Below, piece by piece: positions 25,263-34,064 of a stretch of 64,000 nt of DNA; position 1 is the first letter of the stretch, and each line of letters starts with the position of its first letter. The notes beneath the pieces are model-generated. The model was not told where the DNA came from, made no database searches, and was given only the letters and a program-made list of their open reading frames with translations. This DNA is from Oscillospiraceae bacterium (GTDB taxonomy: Bacteria; Bacillota; Clostridia; Oscillospirales; Ruminococcaceae). The stretch covers positions 310,001-374,000 of the forward strand of contig JAJQBX010000032.1 in the NCBI GenBank assembly GCA_021203065.1. Direction: 5' to 3'. Both the position numbers and the translations under genes were made by a program.

Positions 25263-25291
25263 TTGAAATTTCGTCGATTTTTTTGTACAAT
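25263..25291 (+). promoter_or_regulatory. Promoter of the tetR-type gene
   Basis: TTGAAA (25263-25268), a 17-nt spacer and TACAAT (25286-25291). Confidence 0.65.
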
Positions 25292-25321
25292 GATAATATT
25301 GCGACGAATGGAGGAATGAAA

Positions 25322-25867
25322 GTGGCAGACTCAAATATCACAAAGCGTGCACTTGCATCTGCATTAAAGGAACTGATGACCGAAGAGCCTTTTTCCAAAA
25401 TCAGCGTTACAGACATCTGCGAGCGATGCGGCATGAACCGAAAGAGCTTCTACTATCATTTCAAGGACAAGTATGACCTTGTAAACTGGATTTTCGATTC
25501 CGAATTCCTGCTTCTTGTAAGAGATAACTCGGCAAGAACAAGCTGGGAGCTTTTTGACGTCCTCTGTCATTATCTTTATGACAACCGGAAGTTCTATAAG
25601 CCTGCGCTTCAGATAGAAGGTCAGAATTCATTTTCAGACCACTTCAGAGAGATGCTTCGTGTTACACTTCGTTCGAGCCTTGGCGGACTTCTGGGAGAGT
25701 ATGAGGACTTCCAGCTAAACTTCTATGCTGATGCCCTTGTCTGCACCGTTGAAAGGTGGCTGACCTCGAAGAAATGCGATATGCCGGATGAATTCATGAA
25801 GAAGCTTTCATCCTGCGCCCGCTCATTCTCAAGAATTTCTGATAAGATGCTTCCGCCAGAAAACTGA
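25322..25867 (+). CDS. TetR/AcrR-family regulator with TetR_C_7 (DhaS-like) domain
   Basis: The 181-residue regulator has an N-terminal helix-turn-helix (about 1-55: SNITKRALASALKELMTEEP, ISVTDICERCGMNRKSFYYHF). Its helical ligand domain resembles the C-terminal domain of DhaS-type TetR proteins (FYKPALQIEGQNSFSDHF..., ADALVCTVERWLTSKKCDMP). The GTG at 25322 is chosen because GGAGGA lies 6 nt before it; the ATG two codons earlier abuts the site. It is divergent from the permease and convergent with the patatin gene. Copies of GGACAA-N10-TTGTCC in both nearby promoter regions suggest it controls the whole neighbourhood. The ligand is unknown. Confidence 0.88.
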   Translation: MADSNITKRALASALKELMTEEPFSKISVTDICERCGMNRKSFYYHFKDKYDLVNWIFDSEFLLLVRDNSARTSWELFDVLCHYLYDNRKFYKPALQIEGQNSFSDHFREMLRVTLRSSLGGLLGEYEDFQLNFYADALVCTVERWLTSKKCDMPDEFMKKLSSCARSFSRISDKMLPPEN

Positions 25868-25873
25868 ATGTTT

Positions 25874-25908
25874 TCCCGCCGTTTAAACTAAAAACGACGG
25901 GATTTTTT
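25874..25908. terminator. Bidirectional terminator between tetR and patatin genes
   Basis: TCCCG.CGTTT pairs with AAACG.CGGGA, with T tracts on both sides. It overlaps the patatin stop codon. Confidence 0.75.
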
Positions 25909-26722
25909 CTGCATCTTTGATTCCCTTTTGATACAGCTTATCAAGGGATTCTTTTTCTTTAGTGAGGGTATCAACACCGCAGGTGTCATCAGGTGCCAAG
26001 ATGAGGACTTTGCCCTGAGCTTCAAGCTTCTTTGCTGTTTCGAGCTGAGAGTTATAGTGGTCTGCCCTGCCGCTGATTCTTTCAGAAGAGATGGGATATT
26101 CTTTTCTGATTCTTTTTGCAATGGAGATGTCACGCTTTGGAAGTCTTAAGACATCACGAGGCTTACTTAGGATCAGAACCACTTTATCACATCCCATGGA
26201 AATTGCTTTTTCAACCGGTACAGGATCACCGAGAGCTCCGTCAAAGTAGGGCTGACCGTCAACATAATACGGCTTGTTGACGTACGGTATTGAGCAGGAT
26301 GCCTTTACTATGTCAAGGTTGTCCTGACTGACGTAATCTTTTGTGAAATACTTTGTCTCGCCTGTGATTGCGTTTTCTGCTACGACCAGAAGCTCTGCCG
26401 GATTTTTGAGCAGCGCATCAAAGTCAAATGGAAACTCTCCGTCAGCATTACTCAAAGTGCCGTAGATATAATCCATGTTTATGTATGAGCCGTTCTTCAA
26501 AAGATTAGAAAGGCTCATTGCTTCTTTTCTATGGTTATAATCGGTGTAGAAGACGTAGTTTCTGCCTTTCTGACCGGCAAGAAACGAGCAGATATTTGCA
26601 GCTCCTGCAGAAACGCCGATTCCGAGATCAAAGTTAATTTTATGCTCCAAGCAGTAGTCCATAACTCCGCAGGCGTAGATTCCTCTCATCCCTCCGCCTA
26701 CATCAACAATACCTGTTTTCAT
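25883..26722 (-). CDS. Patatin-like phospholipase / acyl hydrolase
   Basis: The 279-residue cytoplasmic enzyme has the Ser-Asp dyad of patatins: an oxyanion loop GGGMRG (residues about 9-14), the nucleophile motif GVSAG (Ser about 38) and the catalytic Asp in DGALGDP (about 160). The length matches the short bacterial YjjU-like group. Such enzymes cleave acyl chains from phospholipids. It starts 21 bp after the pseudo-radical-SAM gene on the same strand, with GAGGG before its ATG and no separate promoter, so the two form an operon. The link to a radical-SAM pair suggests lipid remodelling or release of acyl substrates; that is inference. Confidence 0.92.
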   Translation of the reverse strand: MKTGIVDVGGGMRGIYACGVMDYCLEHKINFDLGIGVSAGAANICSFLAGQKGRNYVFYTDYNHRKEAMSLSNLLKNGSYINMDYIYGTLSNADGEFPFDFDALLKNPAELLVVAENAITGETKYFTKDYVSQDNLDIVKASCSIPYVNKPYYVDGQPYFDGALGDPVPVEKAISMGCDKVVLILSKPRDVLRLPKRDISIAKRIRKEYPISSERISGRADHYNSQLETAKKLEAQGKVLILAPDDTCGVDTLTKEKESLDKLYQKGIKDAEKIPSFLV

Positions 26723-26743
26723 ATGAATTCCCTCTTCAGATTA

Positions 26744-27748
26744 TTATTTGACCGCCTTAGGGTAGCACATTTCAAAAATCTCGGTAAGCGGTTGATTTCT
26801 GAAATTGCAGTCACGCCCGGAATTTTCAACAGAAATGAGCTTGCCAGTTTCATCAAAAACAGCTATGCAGGCATCATCAGAGATGATTTCGTCAACCATC
26901 CTGCATGTCCCGGTGAATTCCATAGGGGCACTTGCGGCTATTCTTGTGTCTCTGAGATTGCAAACCTCGGAATATACATCGTTATAACCGATATAATCGT
27001 CGTTTTCCTTTACAAAGAAAGTCATTATCGGGTGAAGTTCATCTGCGGAATTGAGAAGCTTTTCGCACATTGGATTTTCAACATATTCGTACCACAGCGA
27101 ATAGAGTGCTTTATCTCTTCTCAGCTGTTCGCAAACTTCCGTTGCAGATTCAGAGTACTTGACACACAGCATCAGATTTTTGATTTCACTTGCCTGAGTG
27201 AGTATTCCTTTACCGATATTTTCAGCATCTGAAAACAGAATAAAAGCACATTCTGTTTCATCGTCAAATATTTCTGTCAGCTTTTCTGGAATACTTTCAC
27301 AGAAGAAGACATAGGTGTAGATTCCAAGCTTTTTGCCCTGCTTGATAGCTTCGGCATAAAACTCTTCCGAGAACGATTTGTCATCAACGTAGAATGTAAT
27401 CACCCAAGGAATATTGTAGCCCCGTTCCTTTTCGAGCTTTCTTATCGTATTTGCTCCCGCAGTAAAGCTGTTATAGCCGATGTTCATTCCGAATTTTAAG
27501 ATATTTGCTGTTCCCACATTTTTGATTGCATCATGAATAAGCACATAGTACGGGCTGCTCTCGTCTTCAAGCATGGAATGAGCTATGCTTAAAAAATGCT
27601 TCTGAAATCTTCCTGCAGAAAGACCAAGAGCCAAATCGACGAGATTTCTTGTTTCCCTGTCGGGGTTGTCCCGCATGGCTTCCAGCTTTTTTCCGACGTA
27701 TGCTTCGATAATAGATTTTGCGTTGTTTTGAGTTACTTTTTGTTCCAT
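26744..27748 (-). CDS. Degenerate radical-SAM paralogue lacking the Cys motif
   Basis: This 334-residue protein aligns by eye over its full length with the radical-SAM protein encoded divergently at 27974. Shared landmarks are NPDRETRNLVDL against NPEENIPKLLNL, SAGRFQKHF against YSGEIFQKQ, GYNIPWVITF against NCNIPWAILL, KQGKKLGIYTYVFFCES against KQGKELGCYMYIYTGGE, and a late GTCRMVDEII against GGCIAGGRKY. The CxxxCxxC loop that binds the iron-sulphur cluster is deleted, so it cannot be a radical enzyme of the usual kind. It is intact, has a GAGGG ribosome site, a TATAAT box and an operator, and heads an operon with the patatin gene. A regulatory or structural partner of the active enzyme is likely. 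The ATG at 27748 is chosen because the upstream ATG (27781) would precede the transcript start. Confidence 0.75.
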   Translation of the reverse strand: MEQKVTQNNAKSIIEAYVGKKLEAMRDNPDRETRNLVDLALGLSAGRFQKHFLSIAHSMLEDESSPYYVLIHDAIKNVGTANILKFGMNIGYNSFTAGANTIRKLEKERGYNIPWVITFYVDDKSFSEEFYAEAIKQGKKLGIYTYVFFCESIPEKLTEIFDDETECAFILFSDAENIGKGILTQASEIKNLMLCVKYSESATEVCEQLRRDKALYSLWYEYVENPMCEKLLNSADELHPIMTFFVKENDDYIGYNDVYSEVCNLRDTRIAASAPMEFTGTCRMVDEIISDDACIAVFDETGKLISVENSGRDCNFRNQPLTEIFEMCYPKAVK

Positions 27749-27783
27749 AAGAAACCCTCTTTCAAACAAATTCAGACACACTA

Positions 27784-27812
27784 ATTATAAACGGACGTCT
27801 ATTTTTTAAACA
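27784..27812 (-). promoter_or_regulatory. Promoter of the pseudo-radical-SAM-patatin operon
   Basis: On the minus strand a perfect TATAAT (27784-27789) is preceded at 17 nt by the weak box TGTTTA (27807-27812). The GGACAA repeat starts 2 nt further upstream. Confidence 0.5.
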
Positions 27813-27813
27813 C

Positions 27814-27835
27814 GGACAAATAATCTGTTTTGTCC
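27814..27835. promoter_or_regulatory. Inverted repeat GGACAA-N10-TTGTCC, copy 2 (probable TetR operator)
   Basis: Half-sites and spacing are identical to 25219-25240, while the spacer sequence differs. It abuts the -35 region of the pseudo-radical-SAM operon, in the gap shared with the divergent radical-SAM gene. Confidence 0.75.
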
Positions 27836-27894
27836 AGAAAAGTAACACTTTTTTCTCTGGTCTCATTTTTCCACACTTTATGCCACCGTGTCCA

Positions 27895-27923
27895 ATGACA
27901 AATTTCATGATTTGATTTAGAAT
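27895..27923 (+). promoter_or_regulatory. Promoter of the radical-SAM gene
   Basis: ATGACA (27895-27900), a 17-nt spacer and TAGAAT (27918-27923), about 60 nt from operator copy 2. Confidence 0.5.
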
Positions 27924-27973
27924 ACAGTAAAGAAAGCGGAGAAATACTTCGCACACTGAAAGGACAGATGCAC

Positions 27974-29332
27974 ATGAAGAAAAATCTTCTTAAGAATTTT
28001 GGAATCAGACAGGCATTCAACTACCTTGAGAAAAATCCCGAAGAGAACATCCCTAAGCTTTTGAATTTACTTGAAAAGAGCTACAGCGGGGAAATATTCC
28101 AAAAGCAGCTTGCCGTTGTAAAGAAAGCGGTTGAGGCAAAGGATAATTGGTATCAGCTCATGATGAAAATGTATGAGCTTGATCCCGGCGTCAGGAAAAC
28201 CGTTTTTGAAAATCTGCTTCTTAATGACAGCATAAACGGATACGCTTATCAGCAGGAGATGTCGAAGAAGTATAACTGCAATATTCCGTGGGCAATCCTG
28301 CTTGATCCTACATCTGCCTGCAACCTGCACTGTACCGGTTGCTGGGCAGCGGAATATGGCAATAAGCTTAATCTGAGCCTTGAGACTATTGATTCCATTG
28401 TAAAGCAAGGCAAGGAGCTTGGCTGCTATATGTACATCTACACAGGCGGCGAGCCGATGGTAAGAAAGAACGACCTGATCAAAATCTGTGAGATGAACCC
28501 TGACTGTGAGTTCTTGGCATTCACCAATGGCACGCTTATTGACGACGCTTTCTGCAAGGAAATGCTCAGAGTAAAGAACTTCGTTCCTGCAATCAGTCTT
28601 GAGGGCTTTGAAGATGCCAACGACCCAAGACGTGGCGAGGGCGTATATGACAAGGTTCACAACGCTATGAAGCTTCTTAAGGAAAATAAGCTTCCGTTCG
28701 GAATTTCTGCATGCTACACTTCGCATAACTGCGACGACATCACAAGCGAAGAATTCTTTGATATGATTATCGATGCTGGTGCGCTATTTATATGGTTCTT
28801 CCACTATATGCCCGTCGGAAACGATGCCGTGACTGAGCTTCTCCCCTCGCCTGAACAGCGTGAAAAGGTTATGAGAAGAATAAGAGAGTATCGCCATTCA
28901 AAGGCAATATTCAGCATAGACTTCCAGAACGATGCTCAGTACATCGGCGGATGCATTGCAGGAGGCAGAAAGTATCTTCACATCAACGCAAAAGGCGATG
29001 TTGAGCCCTGCGTATTCATCCATTATTCAAACTTCAATATCCACGACTGTTCGCTTCTTGATGCCTTAAGAAGTCCCCTCTTCCAAGCCTATCACGACAA
29101 TCAGCCGTTTAACGATAACATGCTAAGACCTTGCCCGATGCTCGAAAATCCCGAAAAGTTGAGAGCTATGGTAAAGGAAACCAAAGCAAAGAACACCGAC
29201 TATCAGAGCATTGAACCAGCCGATCATCTTTGCGACAAGTGTGAAAGCTACGCCAATAACTGGACTCCTACAGCCGATAAGCTCTGGGATGAGATCCAGA
29301 AGAAAAAGGCGGAGGCTAGCTCCAAGGGCTGA
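27974..29332 (+). CDS. Radical SAM protein with SPASM-like C terminus
   Basis: The 452-residue protein has an N-terminal helical extension (about 1-100), then the radical-SAM core with CNLHCTGC (Cys about 116, 120, 123), the GGEP motif in YIYTGGEPMV and AISLEGFE. A Cys-rich C-terminal region (GGCIAGG, VEPCVF, RPCPML, LCDKC) probably binds auxiliary iron-sulphur clusters. AAAGGA fits the ATG at 27974 (9 nt) better than the one at 27968 (3 nt). The N-terminal extension is shared with the Cys-less paralogue next door. From memory the core resembles clostridial radical-SAM proteins linked to membrane-spanning lipid (diabolic acid) formation. That assignment is tentative; peptide modification is the main alternative. 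Confidence 0.85.
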   Translation: MKKNLLKNFGIRQAFNYLEKNPEENIPKLLNLLEKSYSGEIFQKQLAVVKKAVEAKDNWYQLMMKMYELDPGVRKTVFENLLLNDSINGYAYQQEMSKKYNCNIPWAILLDPTSACNLHCTGCWAAEYGNKLNLSLETIDSIVKQGKELGCYMYIYTGGEPMVRKNDLIKICEMNPDCEFLAFTNGTLIDDAFCKEMLRVKNFVPAISLEGFEDANDPRRGEGVYDKVHNAMKLLKENKLPFGISACYTSHNCDDITSEEFFDMIIDAGALFIWFFHYMPVGNDAVTELLPSPEQREKVMRRIREYRHSKAIFSIDFQNDAQYIGGCIAGGRKYLHINAKGDVEPCVFIHYSNFNIHDCSLLDALRSPLFQAYHDNQPFNDNMLRPCPMLENPEKLRAMVKETKAKNTDYQSIEPADHLCDKCESYANNWTPTADKLWDEIQKKKAEASSKG

Positions 29333-29401
29333 GCACTATTCTAAATTTGACAGCACCACTTTCAATCATATTCTTTCCTTAGGCGGCAACCAGAGCCGCA
29401 A

Positions 29402-29440
29402 AAAATGCCGGAGTCGTTTTTCTGCGACTCCGGTGTTTTT
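29402..29440. terminator. Bidirectional terminator between radical-SAM and FtsX-type genes
   Basis: CCGGAGTCG pairs with CGACTCCGG, with T and A runs outside the stem. Confidence 0.85.
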
Positions 29441-29452
29441 ATACTATAATCT

Positions 29453-32146
29453 TTACTCTACCGATTTTAGCGACTCTGCCATGTCTATGGCTGAGATTTT
29501 CTTTCTCAGGATGAGGTCAGTGATGATTGCAAAGAGAATTACAAGCGCAACTGTATATACAAAGCTAATCGGGTTTATTATAACCTTGAACGATACCATA
29601 TCAACCTTGATCTGTGACATTACGAATGCATGGAGAAGCACTCCCAGAGGCAAGCCTATCACTATTCCCATAAGAGTAAGAACTATATTCTCCCGGAATA
29701 CATAGTCGTCCGTTTCGCTCTTTCTGAAGCCGATTACTTTAATTGTGGCTATCTCCCTTGCTCGCTCTGAAATATTGATGTTACCGAGATTGAACATGAC
29801 TATAAATGCCAGTGCGGCGGCACAGATGAGAATCAGTGCGACAACGTAATTCAGGCTTTGCATCATGTTCTCAATCGTGCTTCTTGTGTCGTTGACAACT
29901 GAAACAGATGAAACGTTGTCCATGTTCAGAAGCGTTGCAGATACACTATAGTCGTCGGCATCGTCAGCAAGACTCAGCATGATGGTTGTCGGTTCGTATT
30001 CTTCGCCGAAAATCTCTTCGTAAGCTTCGCCGGTCATATAGATATAGTGGCTGACATAGTTTTCTACAAATCCGGAAACCGTTGCTTCTGCCGTTTCGCC
30101 GTCGGTGGTGTATAGGGTTACGCTGTCCCCTACATCGACATCAAGCATCGATGCAAGCTTTTCGGATATGAGAACACCGCCATCAGTCGGAAGTGAGACC
30201 TCCTCTTCGTCAAGCTTCAGATTAATCACATCGTCGAAATTCTCATCATCCGAGACTATGTAGTATGCAGTCTTGTAGACATCATTTGCACTCACATCGG
30301 TTGAATATGACATTGAGTAGACCTGCGAAACAATCTGATCAGAAATCTCAGCTGCAATATTATCGGAATCCTCTTCGGTGATTTCGTCAGAGAATGTGAC
30401 AGCTATGTCATAGGTGATTATATCATCATACTGGTAGTTTCCGATATTGGCTACAGAATCGTATATGCCAAAACCGGTGAGAACAAGTGCAGTACATCCG
30501 GAAATGCCCATAAGCATCATTATCATACGCTTTTTGAATCTGAAAATGTTTCGAAGAGTGACCTTGTGCATGAACTTAAGGCGTGACCAGATTGGGGTTA
30601 TTCTCTCGAGCCATATTCTCTTTCCTGCTGCCGGTGATTTTGGTCTTATCAGGTCTGCAGGTGGGCACTTGAGAGCACTTCGGCAGGCGACGACCGTAGT
30701 TCCTACTGAACATGCCAGTGAAATAGCTAAGGAAATCAAGAAGTATCCCCAGTTGAATATATAGACAAAGCCCTCGATATTATAAAGCATAGTGTATGCT
30801 TTCAGTATTACAAGCGGGAATGCAAAGCTTCCGGCGAAATATCCTGCTACACTGCCAATAACTGCAGCTAAACCTGAGTAGATGACATACTTCGCTAAAA
30901 TTGCGCCCTTGCTATAGCCAAGTGCACTGAGTATACCGATCTGGGTTCGCTCGTCGTCTATCATTCTCATCATAGTCGTCGAGCAGACAAGTGCGGCTAT
31001 AAGGAAGAAGAATATGGGTAAGAACCTTGCGACATTACTTACGATTAGCGAATCGCTTTCAAAAGTGACGTAACCGGAGTTGATGCTTCGAGTAAAGACG
31101 TAAAGCGTCGGTTCTTCCAGATCCTCAAGCTCAGCTCTTGCATCGGCGATTTCCGCTTCCGCATCGGCTATTTCTTCTTCAAATTCGGCAACGCCCTCTT
31201 CATATTCGGCAAGACCGTCGTAGTATTGAGCCCAATAATCATCAAGTTGAACGCCCAAGGCTTCATATTGTTCAAGAAGTGCAAGAGCCTCATCAAGCTG
31301 TGCTTTGGCATCGTCAAGCTCCTGCTGGGATTCCAGTCTGCTCTCTTCAAGCTCTGCTTCTGCATCGGCGATTTCGGCTTCGGCGTCTGATACAGTTTCC
31401 ACAAATCGGGCATCTATGATTGCTCCGGCTTCGTCTTCGACAAGCTCGGACAGCGAATCTATCATGTCGTCGTACTCGTCTGTGTATGGGTCGTTCTTTT
31501 CGGTGCTTGTAACATAGACTTCCGTGTAATATTCGCTGTCAAAGCCCTCCTCGGGGATTATTATAAAGCAGGTTATACTTCCGCTTCCCAAAGAAGTTGT
31601 GCCTCTTGAAATATCCAAGTACAGAGGCGAACGGCAGATGCCAACTATAGTATACTCAGTGTATGCAAATGTGTCGAGAGTATCTTCATCATTGATGTCA
31701 GACAGAACTATCGTAGTTCCGATGTCATCCTCTGAGAATACCTGACTGTCGGCAAGGCATTCATTGGCGGCTTCAGGCATACGTCCGGAAATAAGCTCAG
31801 GCTCGTTTACTCCCTCAGTCAACATCATAGCGTGGTAGACAATTTCTTCGCCGGTACTGTCGGCGATGAAATCGGCATTAATTGAGCCAACGGCTGTTTC
31901 AATGCCATCAATCTCTGAAATAGCCTCTATATCCTCATCATCAAAACCGATTGTAGAGATAAGCCGGAGGTCATAGAGCTTGGTTTCTTCGAGATAATCA
32001 AACTCTACGGCAAGCATTACCGAACGGGTTTGTCTGAGTCCTGCAAAGAAAGCAACTCCAAGCATGATGATAAGAAGTATTGCAATAAATCTGCCCATAC
32101 TTCCGGTTATGCTTCTTTTTACGTTTTTACTGTAAGCTTTTTTCAT
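29453..32146 (-). CDS. ABC transporter permease, FtsX/MacB type with coiled-coil ectodomain
   Basis: The 897-residue protein has an N-terminal membrane helix (about 14-35) and an extracytoplasmic region. A long acidic coiled coil (about 250-350, many ADAEAEL-type heptads) is followed by a first FtsX block of three helices (about 375-490), a second ectodomain and a final FtsX block (about 770-890). This two-block layout is that of large YtrF/macrolide-exporter-like permeases that act as mechanotransmitters or lipid/peptide exporters. Its ATPase gene lies directly upstream (9 bp gap), so the two form one transporter. The substrate is unknown. Confidence 0.88.
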   Translation of the reverse strand: MKKAYSKNVKRSITGSMGRFIAILLIIMLGVAFFAGLRQTRSVMLAVEFDYLEETKLYDLRLISTIGFDDEDIEAISEIDGIETAVGSINADFIADSTGEEIVYHAMMLTEGVNEPELISGRMPEAANECLADSQVFSEDDIGTTIVLSDINDEDTLDTFAYTEYTIVGICRSPLYLDISRGTTSLGSGSITCFIIIPEEGFDSEYYTEVYVTSTEKNDPYTDEYDDMIDSLSELVEDEAGAIIDARFVETVSDAEAEIADAEAELEESRLESQQELDDAKAQLDEALALLEQYEALGVQLDDYWAQYYDGLAEYEEGVAEFEEEIADAEAEIADARAELEDLEEPTLYVFTRSINSGYVTFESDSLIVSNVARFLPIFFFLIAALVCSTTMMRMIDDERTQIGILSALGYSKGAILAKYVIYSGLAAVIGSVAGYFAGSFAFPLVILKAYTMLYNIEGFVYIFNWGYFLISLAISLACSVGTTVVACRSALKCPPADLIRPKSPAAGKRIWLERITPIWSRLKFMHKVTLRNIFRFKKRMIMMLMGISGCTALVLTGFGIYDSVANIGNYQYDDIITYDIAVTFSDEITEEDSDNIAAEISDQIVSQVYSMSYSTDVSANDVYKTAYYIVSDDENFDDVINLKLDEEEVSLPTDGGVLISEKLASMLDVDVGDSVTLYTTDGETAEATVSGFVENYVSHYIYMTGEAYEEIFGEEYEPTTIMLSLADDADDYSVSATLLNMDNVSSVSVVNDTRSTIENMMQSLNYVVALILICAAALAFIVMFNLGNINISERAREIATIKVIGFRKSETDDYVFRENIVLTLMGIVIGLPLGVLLHAFVMSQIKVDMVSFKVIINPISFVYTVALVILFAIITDLILRKKISAIDMAESLKSVE

Positions 32147-32155
32147 AGAACCGCA

Positions 32156-32860
32156 TCACCACTCAATATTCTCAACAGGAACGATATGATCGTTCATCCT
32201 GACCGAATGGATGGTTCCGCTTTTGACACGGATTATTCTGTCTGCCATGGCAGAGAGAGCAGAGTTGTGCGTGATGATAACTACAGTCATGCCGTCGTTA
32301 CGGCAGCAGTCCTGCAAGAGCTTCAGTATGGATTTGCCAGTTTCATAGTCAAGTGCTCCAGTAGGCTCATCGCAGAGTAACAGCTTTGGTCTCTTGGCAA
32401 GAGCACGGGCTATGGAGACTCGCTGCTGCTCGCCGCCGGAAAGCTGTGCTGGGAAGTTGTCAAGTCTGTGGGAAAGACCAACTGCCGTAAGGGCATCCTT
32501 TGCAGGGATAGGATCTTTGCAGAGCTGGGATGCTATTTCCACGTTTTCAAGAGCCGTCAGATTCGGGATCAGGTTGTAAAACTGAAATACAAAGCCGATG
32601 TCATGACGGCGGTAGTTGACAAGGTCGTCCTTTTTGAGACTGCCAACATCGTTTCCGTCCATGATTACCTTTCCGCTTGTAAGGGTGTCCATTCCGCCGA
32701 GGATGTTTAGAAGCGTTGTTTTTCCTGCGCCAGACTCTCCTACTATGACGCAGACCTCGCCCTCTTCAATCGTAAAGCTCGCTTCGGACAAGGCTTTTAC
32801 TTCCACATCTCCGGTTTTGTATATCTTTGTTACTTTGTCAAATTCAATAAATGAGTTCAT
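32156..32860 (-). CDS. ABC transporter ATP-binding protein (LolD/MacB type)
   Basis: The 234-residue ATPase has Walker [19 protein letters not shown], the Q-loop [12 protein letters not shown], the signature [15 protein letters not shown], Walker [13 protein letters not shown] and the switch His in VIITHNSAL. It powers the large permease encoded next to it. The ATG at 32860 is chosen because GAGGAG lies ahead of it and overlaps an earlier in-frame ATG. No clear regulator is adjacent. Confidence 0.93.
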   Translation of the reverse strand: MNSFIEFDKVTKIYKTGDVEVKALSEASFTIEEGEVCVIVGESGAGKTTLLNILGGMDTLTSGKVIMDGNDVGSLKKDDLVNYRRHDIGFVFQFYNLIPNLTALENVEIASQLCKDPIPAKDALTAVGLSHRLDNFPAQLSGGEQQRVSIARALAKRPKLLLCDEPTGALDYETGKSILKLLQDCCRNDGMTVVIITHNSALSAMADRIIRVKSGTIHSVRMNDHIVPVENIEW

Positions 32861-33017
32861 GTAATCACTCCTCATAATTCTGTCAATGACATTGTAACAA
32901 ATATAGATTTACCTTTTATGAATGTATTGTGTGAGGGTGATGAAATAGAAAATGGAACAATACACTTTATCTTGGCTTGTTGCTTTTAAAAATATTTTGG
33001 TTTCCCGAAAATAATTA

Positions 33018-33046
33018 TTGACAGCTGGCTTCGCATATGATATAAT
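33018..33046 (+). promoter_or_regulatory. Promoter of cysK
   Basis: TTGACA (33018-33023), a 17-nt spacer and TATAAT (33041-33046), both perfect boxes. Confidence 0.85.
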
Positions 33047-33098
33047 GCCTACATCGTTGATAGGTTTTAACTCGGTAAAATCTCAAGGAGGAATTTAT

Positions 33099-34028
33099 AT
33101 GACAGTATATAACAGCATAACTGACTTGGTAGGTGGAACTCCCCTGCTTCGGCTCAACAACTTTTTGAATTCAGACAGGTATTACGCTGATATTCTTGCA
33201 AAGCTTGAATATTTCAATCCTGCTGGAAGCGTCAAAGACAGAATTGCTAAGGCGATGATTGACAACGCCGAAGCTTATGGCGACCTGAAAGAGGGTTCGG
33301 TTATAATTGAGCCTACAAGTGGCAACACAGGTATCGGTCTTGCAGCGATTGCGGCTTCAAAAGGCTATCGGATTATTCTCACAATGCCGGAAACGATGAG
33401 CGTTGAGCGCAGAAGCCTTCTCAAGGCTTACGGCGCAGAGATAGTTCTCACTGATGGCTCTAAGGGAATGACGGGAGCTATTGAAAAGGCAAATGAACTG
33501 GCGCAGACTATTCCGAACAGTTACATTCCCGGACAGTTTGTGAACCCAGCAAACCCGACGGCTCACTTTGAAACAACAGGTCCTGAAATCTGGAACGACA
33601 CCGACGGTAAGGTTGACATATTTGTTGCGGGCGTTGGTACTGGCGGTACTATCAGTGGTACTGGAAAGTATCTCAAGAGCAGAAACCCGGATGTTCAGAT
33701 TGTTACAGTTGAACCTGCTGGCTCTCCTGTCCTCTCAAAAGGTGTTGCAGGAAAGCACGGACTTCAGGGAATCGGTGCCGGATTTGTGCCGGAAACTCTC
33801 GACACAAGTATCTATGACGAGATTATCACAATTAAAGAAGAGGATGCTTATACAACCGGAAGAAAGCTTGCAAGGACTGAGGGAATCTTAGTAGGAATCA
33901 CATCTGGTGCCGCAGTTTATGCCGCTTCTGTATTGGCAAAGCGTCCCGAAAATGAGGGTAAGATTATTGTAGCACTTCTTCCTGACACCGGCGACAGGTA
34001 TTTGTCTACGCCAATGTTCTCCGAATAA
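33099..34028 (+). CDS. cysK: Cysteine synthase (O-acetylserine sulfhydrylase A type)
   Basis: This PLP enzyme makes cysteine from O-acetylserine and sulfide. The 309-residue protein has [12 protein letters not shown], the PLP-lysine motif NPAGSVKDR (Lys about 44), the substrate loop [12 protein letters not shown] and the phosphate cup [29 protein letters not shown] precedes the ATG at 33099. It is convergent with an Rrf2-type regulator; in related bacteria Rrf2 proteins control cysteine or Fe-S genes, so a link is possible. Confidence 0.96.
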   Translation: MTVYNSITDLVGGTPLLRLNNFLNSDRYYADILAKLEYFNPAGSVKDRIAKAMIDNAEAYGDLKEGSVIIEPTSGNTGIGLAAIAASKGYRIILTMPETMSVERRSLLKAYGAEIVLTDGSKGMTGAIEKANELAQTIPNSYIPGQFVNPANPTAHFETTGPEIWNDTDGKVDIFVAGVGTGGTISGTGKYLKSRNPDVQIVTVEPAGSPVLSKGVAGKHGLQGIGAGFVPETLDTSIYDEIITIKEEDAYTTGRKLARTEGILVGITSGAAVYAASVLAKRPENEGKIIVALLPDTGDRYLSTPMFSE

Positions 34029-34032
34029 ATAA

Positions 34033-34064
34033 AAAACCGTCTGCCGGCTACGACAGGCGGTTTT
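34033..34064. terminator. Bidirectional terminator between cysK and rrf2-type gene
   Basis: AAAACCGTCTG pairs with CAGGCGGTTTT (one G-T pair). It overlaps the stop codon of the Rrf2 gene. Confidence 0.8.

Noticed and set aside
26744..27748. The Cys-less radical-SAM relative as a decayed pseudogene
   Set aside because: The frame is uninterrupted over 334 codons, has a good ribosome site, a TATAAT box and an operator-like repeat, and heads an operon with an intact patatin gene.
28067..28726. 219-codon minus-strand frame
   Set aside because: It is a shadow inside the radical-SAM gene; the plus-strand product has all family motifs.
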